NCBI GenBank assembly: GCA_902478395.1
Contig: CABSKZ010000048.1
Coordinates: 1-13,496 of the forward strand
Direction: 5' to 3'
Origin: an uncultured Eubacteriales bacterium
Lineage (GTDB): Bacteria > Bacillota > Clostridia > UBA1381 > UBA9506
Length of the DNA stretch: 13,496 nucleotides
Shown here one piece after another: positions 7,635-13,496 of this stretch. The notes beneath the pieces are model-generated. The model was not told the DNA's origin. It was given only the letters and a program-made list of their open reading frames with translations, and made no database searches. The position numbers were made by a program, and so were the translations under genes. Each line of letters opens with the position of its first letter. Positions within the stretch are counted from its first letter, which is position 1.

Positions 7635-9893
7635 ATGTTTAAGAAATGGATTGCAACGCTGCTGGCGGCCTGCCTGTGTCTGGCAGGCGGCGCGGCCTTT
7701 GCACAGGAATATAACGAAGAGAACGCCGTCGGCCTGATAAAGAGCCTCGGTATTATGAACGGATATCCGGACGGAAGTTTTGGGCTGGAGAATAACGTCA
7801 CCCGCGCGGAGTTTACGAAAATCGCGGTTGCCGCGTCTTCCTACCGGAACTCCGTCGCGACTTCCATGACGGTTTCGCCGTTTCCGGATGTGCCGTACAG
7901 CCATTGGGCAGCGCCGTATATTAAGCTGGCAGTCACAAACAAGCTGATTACCGGCTATGCTGATGCGACCTTCCGGCCGGACAACGCTGTGACGTATGAG
8001 GAGGCGCTCACAATCGCCCTCAAGCTGCTTGGGTATACGGGTGAAGATTTTGGTTCCTCCTGGCCCTATGGGCAGATTGGGCTAGCGGAGAATCTTGGGC
8101 TGACTAAAAACATTACGCTTGGTGTCGGTGGCGTTATGACAAGAGGGGACGTGGTGAAGCTCCTGTTCAATACGCTGAACACCAAAAGCAAGGGCGGAAA
8201 TTCCTATTACATCGAAACGCTGAATTATCAGGTCGTGGAGGACGTCATTCTGGTTGCGACCGCGCGGGAGGATTCCTCCGTCGGAAGCGGCAAGGTATAC
8301 ACGTCTGCCGGGACCTATAAAATCGACGATTCCTTCAGCTATGACGATATTGGGAAAAAAGGCGACCTCATATTGAAAAATTCAGATGAAGTGGTCATGT
8401 TCAATCCGTCAGCGCAAAACGTGGAGGCCTACAGCGTCTATCAGGTGCTTGCGGGAGATATTATGGTGTATTCCGGCGGACAAATGCAGGCGCTTGATAT
8501 CGATACCGGTGTGACCACCTATAACAAGTCAGAGAAGACAACGCTGAAAAATGTGATGTCCGAGCTGGCGACCGGAGATGTGATTGAGGTGTACCGCAAC
8601 GCGTCCGGTGTGGTGGATTACGCGTTTTTGTCTTTTGACAAAATGGTCGGCCCGGTCACAGTGGGAGCCGGCGGCTGGCAAACCGCTTTGGGCGTGACGG
8701 ACGACAGCTCCATGACGTTGCTGCGGAATGGGCAGAAGGTGACGTCCAGCGCGATAGAAACCTATGACATCCTGTATTATTCCAAAGAACTTGCGACAGT
8801 ATGGGCCTACAGTACAAAGGTGACGGGAATCTATGAAAGCGCGTCGCCGAACAAGGATTCCCTCACCAGCGTGACGGTTTCCGGCGTTAGCTATGAGATA
8901 GAATCCGCCGCGGCTATGAACGCTTTGTCGTCGACCGGCAGCTACCAGTACGGCGACACGGTTACGCTGCTTTTGGGCAGGGATGGCAAGGTCGCGGACG
9001 TGATGTCGAAAACCACAAACGAAACCTTTTATGGGTACCTGATCGGAACGGGAAAAAAGGATTACACCAACGCAAACGGCGATCCGTACAACGCCTACTA
9101 CATCAAGGTGGTCCTGCCGAGCGGAGAAGCCTATGAGTATACAGCCAAGCAGAACTATGAAAATTATATCAACCAGGTCGTGCGGGTTACGTTTGAAGAC
9201 GGAGTTGCAAAGGCGGCCTATTACCAGTCGTCAACCGATGTGTCTGGAAAAATCAGCGCATCCAGCAGGAAGCTGGGGGAAAAACAGTTTGCCAAGGACG
9301 CGAAGATTCTGGATGTCAATTCGACGGACAGCACGACGGGTGGCCAGTATACCAGCGTGTTTTTGCAGCGGCTGGACGGAATTTCGCTTTCGTCACGAGA
9401 TATTCTGTACATCGGAATGAATGACGATAAACAAATTACAGAGTTGATTTTAAACAATATTACGGGCGATACCTTCCAGTACGGAATTGTGATTTCCGCG
9501 CCCAAACTCTCAGAAAATTCAGTTGGGGGCAGTTATACGCTGGATGTCGCGGGAACGACGCAGACCATCTCGTCCAACGCGACCTACTCTGTTTCCTCCG
9601 GCTCTCCGGCAAAATTCAATCTAAATGGGAATAAAATAAATGGCATGACCAGGCTGGTGAAACTGGAAGGAACGGTGAAATCCCTGACAGAAACGACGCT
9701 GCAAATCAAAGGCGGAAACACCTATAAGCTGAGCGATTCAGTGCTGGTTTATAAAAAGACGGGCTATAACCAATACCTCATCATTCCGTTGAGCAAGGTC
9801 GTCGGTTCAGATAAATATACCATTACCCCTTACTACGATAAGGAGGAAACCTATGGCGGCAGAATCAGGGTGTTGATTGCGGCAGAAACCTAA
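7635..9893 (+). CDS. Secreted SLH-domain surface protein
   Basis: Secreted protein of 752 residues, probably attached to the cell wall through three N-terminal SLH domains. The signal peptide has FKK, a hydrophobic core, and likely cleavage after AFA at 23. SLH domains lie at about 29-70 (TRAE at 56-59), 84-136 (FPDVPYSHWA start) and 143-182 (TRGD at 169-172). Residues about 190-752 are beta-rich with no catalytic motif that I recognise; loosely repeated short modules of the kind 'GDxVxxxxxxGxVxxxx' recur, resembling the body of other clostridial SLH proteins. AGGAGGAG lies just before the ATG, and the gene starts 28 bases after the permease stop, so it is probably cotranscribed with the exporter. 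It could be an S-layer component, an envelope scaffold for the exporter, or a passenger of the operon. Confidence 0.88.
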   Translation: MFKKWIATLLAACLCLAGGAAFAQEYNEENAVGLIKSLGIMNGYPDGSFGLENNVTRAEFTKIAVAASSYRNSVATSMTVSPFPDVPYSHWAAPYIKLAVTNKLITGYADATFRPDNAVTYEEALTIALKLLGYTGEDFGSSWPYGQIGLAENLGLTKNITLGVGGVMTRGDVVKLLFNTLNTKSKGGNSYYIETLNYQVVEDVILVATAREDSSVGSGKVYTSAGTYKIDDSFSYDDIGKKGDLILKNSDEVVMFNPSAQNVEAYSVYQVLAGDIMVYSGGQMQALDIDTGVTTYNKSEKTTLKNVMSELATGDVIEVYRNASGVVDYAFLSFDKMVGPVTVGAGGWQTALGVTDDSSMTLLRNGQKVTSSAIETYDILYYSKELATVWAYSTKVTGIYESASPNKDSLTSVTVSGVSYEIESAAAMNALSSTGSYQYGDTVTLLLGRDGKVADVMSKTTNETFYGYLIGTGKKDYTNANGDPYNAYYIKVVLPSGEAYEYTAKQNYENYINQVVRVTFEDGVAKAAYYQSSTDVSGKISASSRKLGEKQFAKDAKILDVNSTDSTTGGQYTSVFLQRLDGISLSSRDILYIGMNDDKQITELILNNITGDTFQYGIVISAPKLSENSVGGSYTLDVAGTTQTISSNATYSVSSGSPAKFNLNGNKINGMTRLVKLEGTVKSLTETTLQIKGGNTYKLSDSVLVYKKTGYNQYLIIPLSKVVGSDKYTITPYYDKEETYGGRIRVLIAAET

Positions 9894-9918
9894 ACCGCCG
9901 CGGGAAGGAGCATGCGGC

Positions 9919-10299
9919 ATGAAAAATATATTATTCGCCTCCAACCGCTCCCTGGCGGGAAAAAGAATTGAGGAGGCGTTGGAGGAGACGGAGCATCTCA
10001 TACAGGTCAGGGATGCGGAAGGGGCGGAAGCGTTCATTTCACATGCGCTTCCAAACGTGAACCTGGTCATTCTCGACGATGATTTGCCGGAAAACGGCGG
10101 ACAGAAGGCGCTTGGGCAGATTCGGCGTCAGACTGCAGAAATTCCGGTTATCATGATTAGTGAAAGCAATAACAGTGAAAAAGTGTTGAAAAGCTTTGAA
10201 TTGGGAGCAGATGACTACATTGCGTTTCCCATCAGTGCCGCCCTGCTGAAGGCAAGAATACGGGCGGTTATGAAACGGGTTTATCAGGACGCGAATTAG
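9919..10299 (+). CDS. Stand-alone degenerate receiver-domain protein
   Basis: Cytoplasmic protein of 126 residues that is a single CheY-like receiver fold with no output domain. The phosphoacceptor aspartate is kept (VILDDDLP, D53) and so is the switch Ser (S81 in VIMIS). However, the acidic pair expected at positions 8-9 is Ser-Asn (ILFASN), and the conserved Lys before Pro near the end is Phe (F103 in YIAFP). Loss of the metal-binding acids and the Lys predicts poor or no phosphorylation, so it may act as a constitutive protein-binding module. Start ATG 9919 is chosen because GGAAGGAG lies at 9903-9910; a TTG at 9877 in frame lacks a site and overlaps the SLH gene. It begins 25 bases after the SLH gene and is the last gene of the run. 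Confidence 0.8.
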   Translation: MKNILFASNRSLAGKRIEEALEETEHLIQVRDAEGAEAFISHALPNVNLVILDDDLPENGGQKALGQIRRQTAEIPVIMISESNNSEKVLKSFELGADDYIAFPISAALLKARIRAVMKRVYQDAN

Positions 10300-10314
10300 G
10301 AGGCAAAATAGAAA

Positions 10315-10340
10315 ACTCCCGCCGTGGCCACGGCGGGAGT
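10315..10340. terminator. Perfect GC-rich hairpin terminator between convergent genes
   Basis: A perfect inverted repeat with 13-base arms (ACTCCCGCCGTGG and its complement), flanked by AAA on the left and TTTTT at 10341-10345 on the right, lies 15 bases after the receiver-gene stop. The T-tract is strong on the + strand. On the - strand it is shorter (TTTTC), but the hairpin may still serve the Noc/ParB-like gene, which ends at 10381. Confidence 0.93.
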
Positions 10341-10380
10341 TTTTTCCGGAAAAACACTGAACCTTATTCCGGACGCGGGG

Positions 10381-11223
10381 TTATGCGTTTGTGGCCGTTC
10401 CTTCCGGTTTTGGCAGAACAATCGTATAGAGCATATTTGCCCCCAGGTCCGTCGTGCTGACACAGGACGGAACGCCGGAACTGCTTAGAAGTGCAGAAAT
10501 CTGTTCAATGGTATTGGTTAGAATTTTCACATTGCGCAGGGAACATGCGCCGAACTGCAGCTTTCCCGCACTGCGGTTTAAGACCTTGTCGATGTAGCTT
10601 TCGGTTTTTGCCACGTCAAATCCACGGCTGACGACGACATCCACGACCTCCTCCTGTAAGGCAGGGTCCTTCAGACGGAGCAGTGCGTTTGCATGAAATT
10701 CTGAAAGATTATGCAGCAGCAGCTTTTGAATGACGATGGGAGGCAGAGTTAATATCCGAAGCTTATTTTCCAGTTCGTACGGGTTTTTTCCAAGCTGCCG
10801 TGCAACGGTCTGGACGGACATCCCGCATTTATTGACGAGATTTTCATAACCGCGTGCTTCCTCCACAAAATTCAGGTTTGTGCGCTGGGTGTTTTCCGTC
10901 ATATTCATAAGCAGAGAGGAGGAGTAGTCCAGCTTGCATAAAATAGCGGGAATGGTTTTCAGTCCCGCCAGCCGCCCGGCGCGCAGGCGGCGTTCGCCGG
11001 CTATCAGTTCATATTCGCCGCTGTCGGTATGACGGACGATGACTGGCTGCACAACGCCGTGCTGCTTGATGGAGTAGGAGAGCTCCCACAGCTCGCTGTC
11101 GTCAAAGAGCTGCCGCGCCCTGTCCGGGTTGGAATGGATGGACTCGATTGGCAGGTTCAGAATCTGTTGGCCTCTTTCCCGCTTGTTGGCGGTATATTCT
11201 TCTAAAAATGACACGCTTTGCAA
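10381..11223 (-). CDS. Noc/ParB-family DNA-binding protein (CTP-switch type)
   Basis: ParB/Noc-family protein that should bind a short palindrome, clamp on DNA and slide, acting in chromosome segregation or nucleoid occlusion. The N-terminal CTP-binding domain shows GERRLRAG at 76-83 and ENTQR at 110-114, followed by NxxEEA. A helix-turn-helix spans about 135-161 (VARQLGKN...KLRILTLP), and HANALLRL at 177-184 replaces the usual HARALL. Residues about 220-280 would be the dimerisation tail. The start is a TTG at 11223-11221, 7 bases after GGAGGG (complement of 11231-11236), giving 280 residues, close to B. subtilis Noc (283 by memory). The open frame reaches 11367, but that would include the promoter. 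No parA is beside it, which favours a Noc-like or auxiliary role over the main ParB. Confidence 0.85.
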   Translation of the reverse strand: MQSVSFLEEYTANKRERGQQILNLPIESIHSNPDRARQLFDDSELWELSYSIKQHGVVQPVIVRHTDSGEYELIAGERRLRAGRLAGLKTIPAILCKLDYSSSLLMNMTENTQRTNLNFVEEARGYENLVNKCGMSVQTVARQLGKNPYELENKLRILTLPPIVIQKLLLHNLSEFHANALLRLKDPALQEEVVDVVVSRGFDVAKTESYIDKVLNRSAGKLQFGACSLRNVKILTNTIEQISALLSSSGVPSCVSTTDLGANMLYTIVLPKPEGTATNA

Positions 11224-11230
11224 AGTAATT

Positions 11231-11236
11231 CCCTCC
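11231..11236 (-). promoter_or_regulatory. Ribosome binding site that fixes the TTG start
   Basis: Read on the - strand this is GGAGGG, 7 bases before the TTG at 11223-11221. No comparable site precedes the upstream ATG codons in the longer open frame, so it decides the start of the Noc/ParB-like gene. Confidence 0.8.
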
Positions 11237-11287
11237 AAATATAGTTTTTTTCGGTTGTTTTGACAAGGCAAATCTTTCAATAACCAA

Positions 11288-11296
11288 ATTATACCA
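11288..11296 (-). promoter_or_regulatory. Extended -10 promoter of the Noc/ParB-like gene
   Basis: Read on the - strand the site is TGG followed by a perfect TATAAT, an extended -10 element. No good -35 box is visible 16-18 bases upstream, which is common with extended -10 promoters. The transcript would start near 11281, giving a leader of about 58 bases before the TTG. Confidence 0.7.
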
Positions 11297-11350
11297 TAAT
11301 CTATCGAAAAGGGAAGAAAAACCGTTTTACAAAAATCCCCACTATTTTTA

Positions 11351-11366
11351 TGTTTCGAAAGAAACA
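11351..11366. promoter_or_regulatory. parS-like palindrome upstream of the Noc/ParB-like gene
   Basis: TGTTTC-GAAA-GAAACA has the same perfect half-sites and the same total length (16) as the classical parS consensus TGTTTC-ACGT-GAAACA; only the central four bases differ. It lies about 70 bases upstream of the predicted transcript start of the adjacent ParB/Noc-family gene, so it is a candidate loading or autoregulation site for that protein. Binding is inferred. Confidence 0.5.
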
Positions 11367-11380
11367 CCGATTATTCGATA

Positions 11381-11420
11381 AATAAAAAGAAGGCATTTTG
11401 GAAAATGCTTTCTTTTTATT
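11381..11420. terminator. AT-rich bidirectional hairpin terminator
   Basis: Nineteen-base arms (11381-11399 and 11402-11420) pair throughout, with one G-U, around GG. On either strand the inner GGCATTTT/AAAATGCT stem is followed by a T-rich run (CTTTTTATT), the form usual for terminators in low-GC Firmicutes. On the - strand it lies upstream of the Noc/ParB-like promoter and would insulate that gene from transcription arriving from the right. Confidence 0.7.
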
Positions 11421-11443
11421 GGTTTTGCTGTCGAAATGTTTTT

Positions 11444-11472
11444 TTGTCAACTGCCTTTGTCAGCCGTCGAAT
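11444..11472 (+). promoter_or_regulatory. Candidate promoter for the structured RNA
   Basis: TTGTCA (5 of 6 to the -35 consensus, 11444-11449) and TCGAAT (4 of 6 to the -10 consensus, 11467-11472) are separated by exactly 17 bases. Transcription would start near 11479. No protein gene on the + strand follows, so if active it would make a non-coding RNA. Confidence 0.4.
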
Positions 11473-11478
11473 TTTCCG

Positions 11479-11645
11479 GCGGCACTGTGAAAAACAGCAT
11501 ATTCCGAGAGAAGCTTGAGGAATTTGTATTCCTTTGACTTACAATGTGTATCAATTTCTATGCCGGTTGGCATATGGGAGCCTCGTCATTCTCGGAGCAC
11601 GTCACAAAAAGGGGTTGCAGCATTTTTGCTGCAACCCCTTTTGGA
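11479..11645 (+). ncRNA. Candidate structured non-coding RNA of about 165 nt
   Basis: The segment between a candidate promoter and a strong hairpin folds by eye into a closed multi-branched structure. A long-range helix pairs 11502-11510 with 11589-11597 (TCCGAGA/TCTCGGA core plus two G-U pairs), with an outer GTGA/TCAC pairing of 11487-11490 with 11602-11605. Inside it are two perfect hairpins, 11518-11533 (AGGAAT, loop TTGT) and 11559-11574 (TATGCC, loop GGTT). The terminator hairpin follows at once. I do not recognise a known family; it does not have the single-rod shape of 6S RNA, and no tRNA, SRP RNA or familiar riboswitch core was seen. No open frame on the strand supports a peptide. 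The opposite strand cannot be excluded, and the T-tract on this strand is only four bases. Confidence 0.35.
11607..11642. terminator. Perfect 16-bp hairpin terminator, probably bidirectional
   Basis: Arms 11607-11622 and 11627-11642 are perfectly complementary around TTTT. On the - strand the stem runs into TTTTT (complement of 11606-11610), making it a candidate uppP terminator about 170 bases after that stop. On the + strand TTTT ends the stem, serving the candidate RNA at 11479. Confidence 0.85.
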
Positions 11646-11813
11646 CTAGACGAAAGATGATGCGGAAAGAACAGATATAAATTCTTCTCCGAACGCGTCA
11701 TTTGTCGGATTTCGCCGTAATTTTTAACTTGTTTTGAGAATTTCAATCTGCAAAAACGCACTTTTTCAACGAAAGCTTATTTTGTGCGGACTGTGCATTT
11801 TGCTAAGCCCTTC
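11643..11813. other. Intergenic stretch with no recognised feature
   Basis: This is the 3' flank of uppP. It has only weak pairing (for example GCTTA/TAAGC near the uppP stop) and no convincing gene, promoter or named RNA. A 67-codon open frame crossing it on the - strand runs into the hairpin at 11607-11642 and has no credible start. Confidence 0.6.
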
Positions 11814-12632
11814 TTATTTGATGAACAGAAAATAGAGAAGGACTGCGGCGCCAAGAATGATGCGGTAATATCCAAACGCTTTAAAATCATGCTTTTTAAT
11901 GTATCCCAGCAGAAACTTAATGGCAAGTACCGAAACCAGAAACGCAACTATCATTCCGGTTAAGAGAACGGATATCTCCGGCCCGGTGAAATGGAAACCG
12001 TATTTTACCATGTCCAGCGCGCTGGCCCCAAACATAATCGGGATGGCAAGGAAAAACGAATACTCCGCCGCGACATAGCGGGAGGTTCCCAGAAAAACCG
12101 CGCCTAAAATCGTTGAGCCGGAACGCGAGGTGCCGGGAATCAGCGCGAGAATCTGGAAAATGCCAATGAAAAGTGCCGTTTTGTAATCCAACTCATCAAA
12201 ATTATTAATGCGGGGCTTTTTGTGGCGGTTTTCCAAAATAATGAACAAAATGCCGTAAACAATCAGGGCAACCGCAATCGGAATCGGCTTGTAAAAGGTA
12301 TCCTTAATTGGTCCCTCGAACAGCACGCCCACGATTCCTGCCGGAATGACGCCAACTAGCACCTTGAGCCAGAGGGAGATGGTGTCCTTCTTCTCTTTCT
12401 CTGTCTTTCTCGGTGAGAAGGGGTTCAGCTTGTGGAAAAAGAGAACAACGACAGCCAGAATGGAACCAAACTGGATGACGACCAGAAACAGGTCCATAAA
12501 TTCCGGAGATACGTTCATTTTAATAAATTGGTCGGCCAGAATCATATGGCCGGTGCTGCTGATTGGCAGCCATTCCGTAATCCCTTGAATGATGCCGATG
12601 ATTGCCGCCTTTAAGAGTTCCAACAGTTGCAT
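11814..12632 (-). CDS. uppP: Undecaprenyl-diphosphatase UppP (BacA family)
   Basis: Integral membrane phosphatase that converts undecaprenyl diphosphate to undecaprenyl phosphate, recycling the lipid carrier for peptidoglycan and other wall polymers; extra copies can raise bacitracin tolerance in known systems. The 272 residues match the family length. The two signature regions are intact: QGITEWLPISSTGH at 16-29 (E20, S26, H29) and PGTSRSGST at 166-174 with the catalytic Arg R170. Several hydrophobic segments cover most of the chain, with one Lys-rich loop at about 72-84. The ATG at 12632 has TAGGAGAG 5 bases upstream on the - strand. It stands alone, with its own promoter and a hairpin downstream, so it is probably monocistronic. 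The call is firm. Confidence 0.97.
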   Translation of the reverse strand: MQLLELLKAAIIGIIQGITEWLPISSTGHMILADQFIKMNVSPEFMDLFLVVIQFGSILAVVVLFFHKLNPFSPRKTEKEKKDTISLWLKVLVGVIPAGIVGVLFEGPIKDTFYKPIPIAVALIVYGILFIILENRHKKPRINNFDELDYKTALFIGIFQILALIPGTSRSGSTILGAVFLGTSRYVAAEYSFFLAIPIMFGASALDMVKYGFHFTGPEISVLLTGMIVAFLVSVLAIKFLLGYIKKHDFKAFGYYRIILGAAVLLYFLFIK

Positions 12633-12663
12633 AATTTCTCTCCTAACTTGATTGTTTTCAAAT

Positions 12664-12683
12664 GGATACCGCTGGCGCGGTCC
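12664..12683 (-). promoter_or_regulatory. Small leader hairpin of uppP
   Basis: In the predicted uppP leader, GGA-CCGC pairs with GCGG-TA-TCC across a short loop. It lies roughly 30 bases before the start codon and does not cover the Shine-Dalgarno. It may be only a chance stem; no attenuator partner or T-tract is seen. Confidence 0.25.
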
Positions 12684-12700
12684 GGATTGATGATTTTTTT

Positions 12701-12729
12701 ATTGTATCATGAAATGGCGTATAAATCAA
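12701..12729 (-). promoter_or_regulatory. Promoter of uppP
   Basis: On the - strand TTGATT (complement of 12724-12729) and TACAAT (complement of 12701-12706) are 17 bases apart, and TGA precedes the -10 box, giving an extended -10. The transcript should start near 12694, with a leader of about 62 bases. No operator-like palindrome overlaps it. Confidence 0.75.
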
Positions 12730-12829
12730 TGAAAAAAACAGGGGAATACGACCGGCGCATGTCTGACTTGGAAAAAATCGGTATATAGTCTGAACATACT
12801 CTGGCTGTCAATTCCAAATGCCGCCGGAA

Positions 12830-13393
12830 TCAGCCCTTGCTTTTTCCGGCTTTTCTTCGCAGTTTTAAAACAATCCCGCGTGGCTCCGCTGCGGATTGAA
12901 ACAGCCGCACTGCATATGCGGCCCTCTCCTTCAGCGGCAGCGGCTCCGTTTTCTCTGCCAGCTGTGACATAATCGTTTTGATATCGTCCAGCTCCAAAAG
13001 ATTAACAGCAACACAGAAGAACGTTTTTCGCCGTCCGTCATTATAGTTTGCGAGAAGATAGTTCAAAATTTCAATTTTTTCTTCCAGCTCAAGCTGATAG
13101 TTGTCAATTCCGGTTTCCTGTGCTTTTGCCAAATCTCTCTGCCGGTTGTGGTGCGTAATGAATGAATCGTACTCGTCCAGGCTGTCATAGGTCTCGCAGG
13201 GATATGCAGGGCATTGAAAACAGTATTCGATTCCGCCGTGCCGCAGACTGCACCTTGCGGTTGCGCAGGGCTGATTCCCTTTCCCTCCGCCGCATCCGGG
13301 ACAATAGCCGTCCAAACGCATGGGGCAAAGCCCGCAGTTCAGTCCGCAGAGCGAAAACAGCGGATTGCTTCTGTTGAAATCCTTCATAAACAT
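12830..13393 (-). CDS. Cysteine-rich DUF3795-type protein
   Basis: Protein of 187 residues of unknown function. The N-terminal part has ten cysteines in about 50 residues (C16, C20, C23, C31, C34, C43, C48, C58, C61, C66), arranged as CGLNCGLC, CPGC, CATARC, CFQC and CETYD-type pairs. This is the pattern of DUF3795 proteins, common in anaerobes, and it suggests bound zinc or an iron-sulfur cluster, although the metal is not known. Residues about 75-187 are mostly helical and charged, ending in a Lys/Arg-rich tail. No signal peptide or membrane segment is visible, so it is likely cytoplasmic. GGAGG lies 3 bases before ATG 13393 and 9 bases before ATG 13387; either could be used, and the second has the more usual spacing. 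No clear promoter or terminator was found. Confidence 0.8.
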   Translation of the reverse strand: MFMKDFNRSNPLFSLCGLNCGLCPMRLDGYCPGCGGGKGNQPCATARCSLRHGGIEYCFQCPAYPCETYDSLDEYDSFITHHNRQRDLAKAQETGIDNYQLELEEKIEILNYLLANYNDGRRKTFFCVAVNLLELDDIKTIMSQLAEKTEPLPLKERAAYAVRLFQSAAEPRGIVLKLRRKAGKSKG

Positions 13394-13496
13394 GTTCCTC
13401 CGTACGCAGCAGGGAGGCTGGCCCGGCCGCCCTAAATAACAGGAAAATCATTCAACGTTTTCAGCGGGGATTGTAGTCCCGTTGACAGTGTGTCCC

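Noticed and set aside
7662..7673. LAAC lipobox-like motif in the SLH protein
   Set aside because: Cleavage at Cys13 would leave a signal of only 12 residues with a very short hydrophobic core; the AFA site at 23 is better.
9877..9918. TTG start for the receiver-like protein
   Set aside because: It overlaps the SLH gene and lacks a ribosome site; GGAAGGAG is properly placed for the ATG at 9919.
11224..11367. Upstream extension of the Noc/ParB-like open frame to an ATG at 11367
   Set aside because: It would contain a perfect extended -10 promoter and the GGAGGG ribosome site; the TTG at 11223 gives the normal family length.
11518..11605. 6S RNA assignment for the structured RNA candidate
   Set aside because: 6S RNA is one long rod with a central bubble; this segment folds as a closed helix with two separate hairpins, and no 6S sequence feature was recognised.
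11558..11761. 67-codon open frame on the - strand
   Set aside because: It has no ribosome site and reads through the perfect hairpin at 11607-11642.
13464..13480. Short inverted repeat CGGGG...TCCCG
   Set aside because: Only about four or five pairs with a bulge, with no T-tract and no conserved position relative to a gene.
13481..13486. TTGACA on the + strand near the right edge
   Set aside because: Its -10 partner would lie at or beyond the window end, so a rightward promoter cannot be judged.

Overview
The window looks like chromosomal DNA from an anaerobic Clostridia-type Firmicute, probably of the Oscillospirales/Clostridiales kind. The grounds are an S-layer-homology (SLH) surface protein, a large surface polysaccharide-lyase-like protein with bacterial Ig-like and DNRLRE (CBM96) modules, a YknXYZ/MacAB-type exporter, UppP, a Noc/ParB-like protein and a DUF3795 protein. 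Shine-Dalgarno sites are strong and GC-content looks intermediate by eye. No phage, plasmid, transposon or CRISPR hallmark is seen, and no tRNA or rRNA was recognised.

Layout, left to right. (1) Bases 1-3496, + strand: the 3' part of a heparinase II/III-like lyase gene that enters from outside the window, followed by a good intrinsic terminator at 3551-3595. (2) Bases 3497-3745: a regulatory interval with a perfect 7-1-7 palindrome overlapping a candidate promoter, then a leader hairpin that could mask the ribosome binding site. (3) Bases 3746-10299, + strand: a tight five-gene probable operon made of a membrane-fusion (adaptor) protein with a duplicated core, its ABC ATPase, its MacB/FtsX-type permease, an SLH-domain secreted protein and a small degenerate receiver-domain protein. 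It closes with a perfect GC-rich hairpin at 10315-10340. (4) Bases 10381-11223, - strand: a Noc/ParB-like protein with a TTG start. It is preceded by an extended -10 promoter and by a palindrome with the same half-sites as parS. (5) Bases 11300-11813: about 500 bp without a protein gene, holding two strong hairpin terminators and between them a candidate structured non-coding RNA. (6) Bases 11814-12632, - strand: uppP with a clear promoter. (7) Bases 12830-13393, - strand: a cysteine-rich DUF3795 protein.

How the genes may work together: the exporter genes, the SLH protein and the receiver-like protein are spaced or overlapped as one transcript, which suggests one cell-envelope function. A MacAB-type pump plausibly works with a wall- or S-layer-anchored partner, and a receiver-like protein that has probably lost phosphorylation switching may modulate it. 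This functional link is inferred from context only. The most unusual items are the double-core adaptor with a Gly/Met/Pro tail, the pseudo-receiver in an export/S-layer operon, the parS-like site beside the orphan ParB/Noc-like gene, and the unassigned structured RNA candidate at about 11479-11642.
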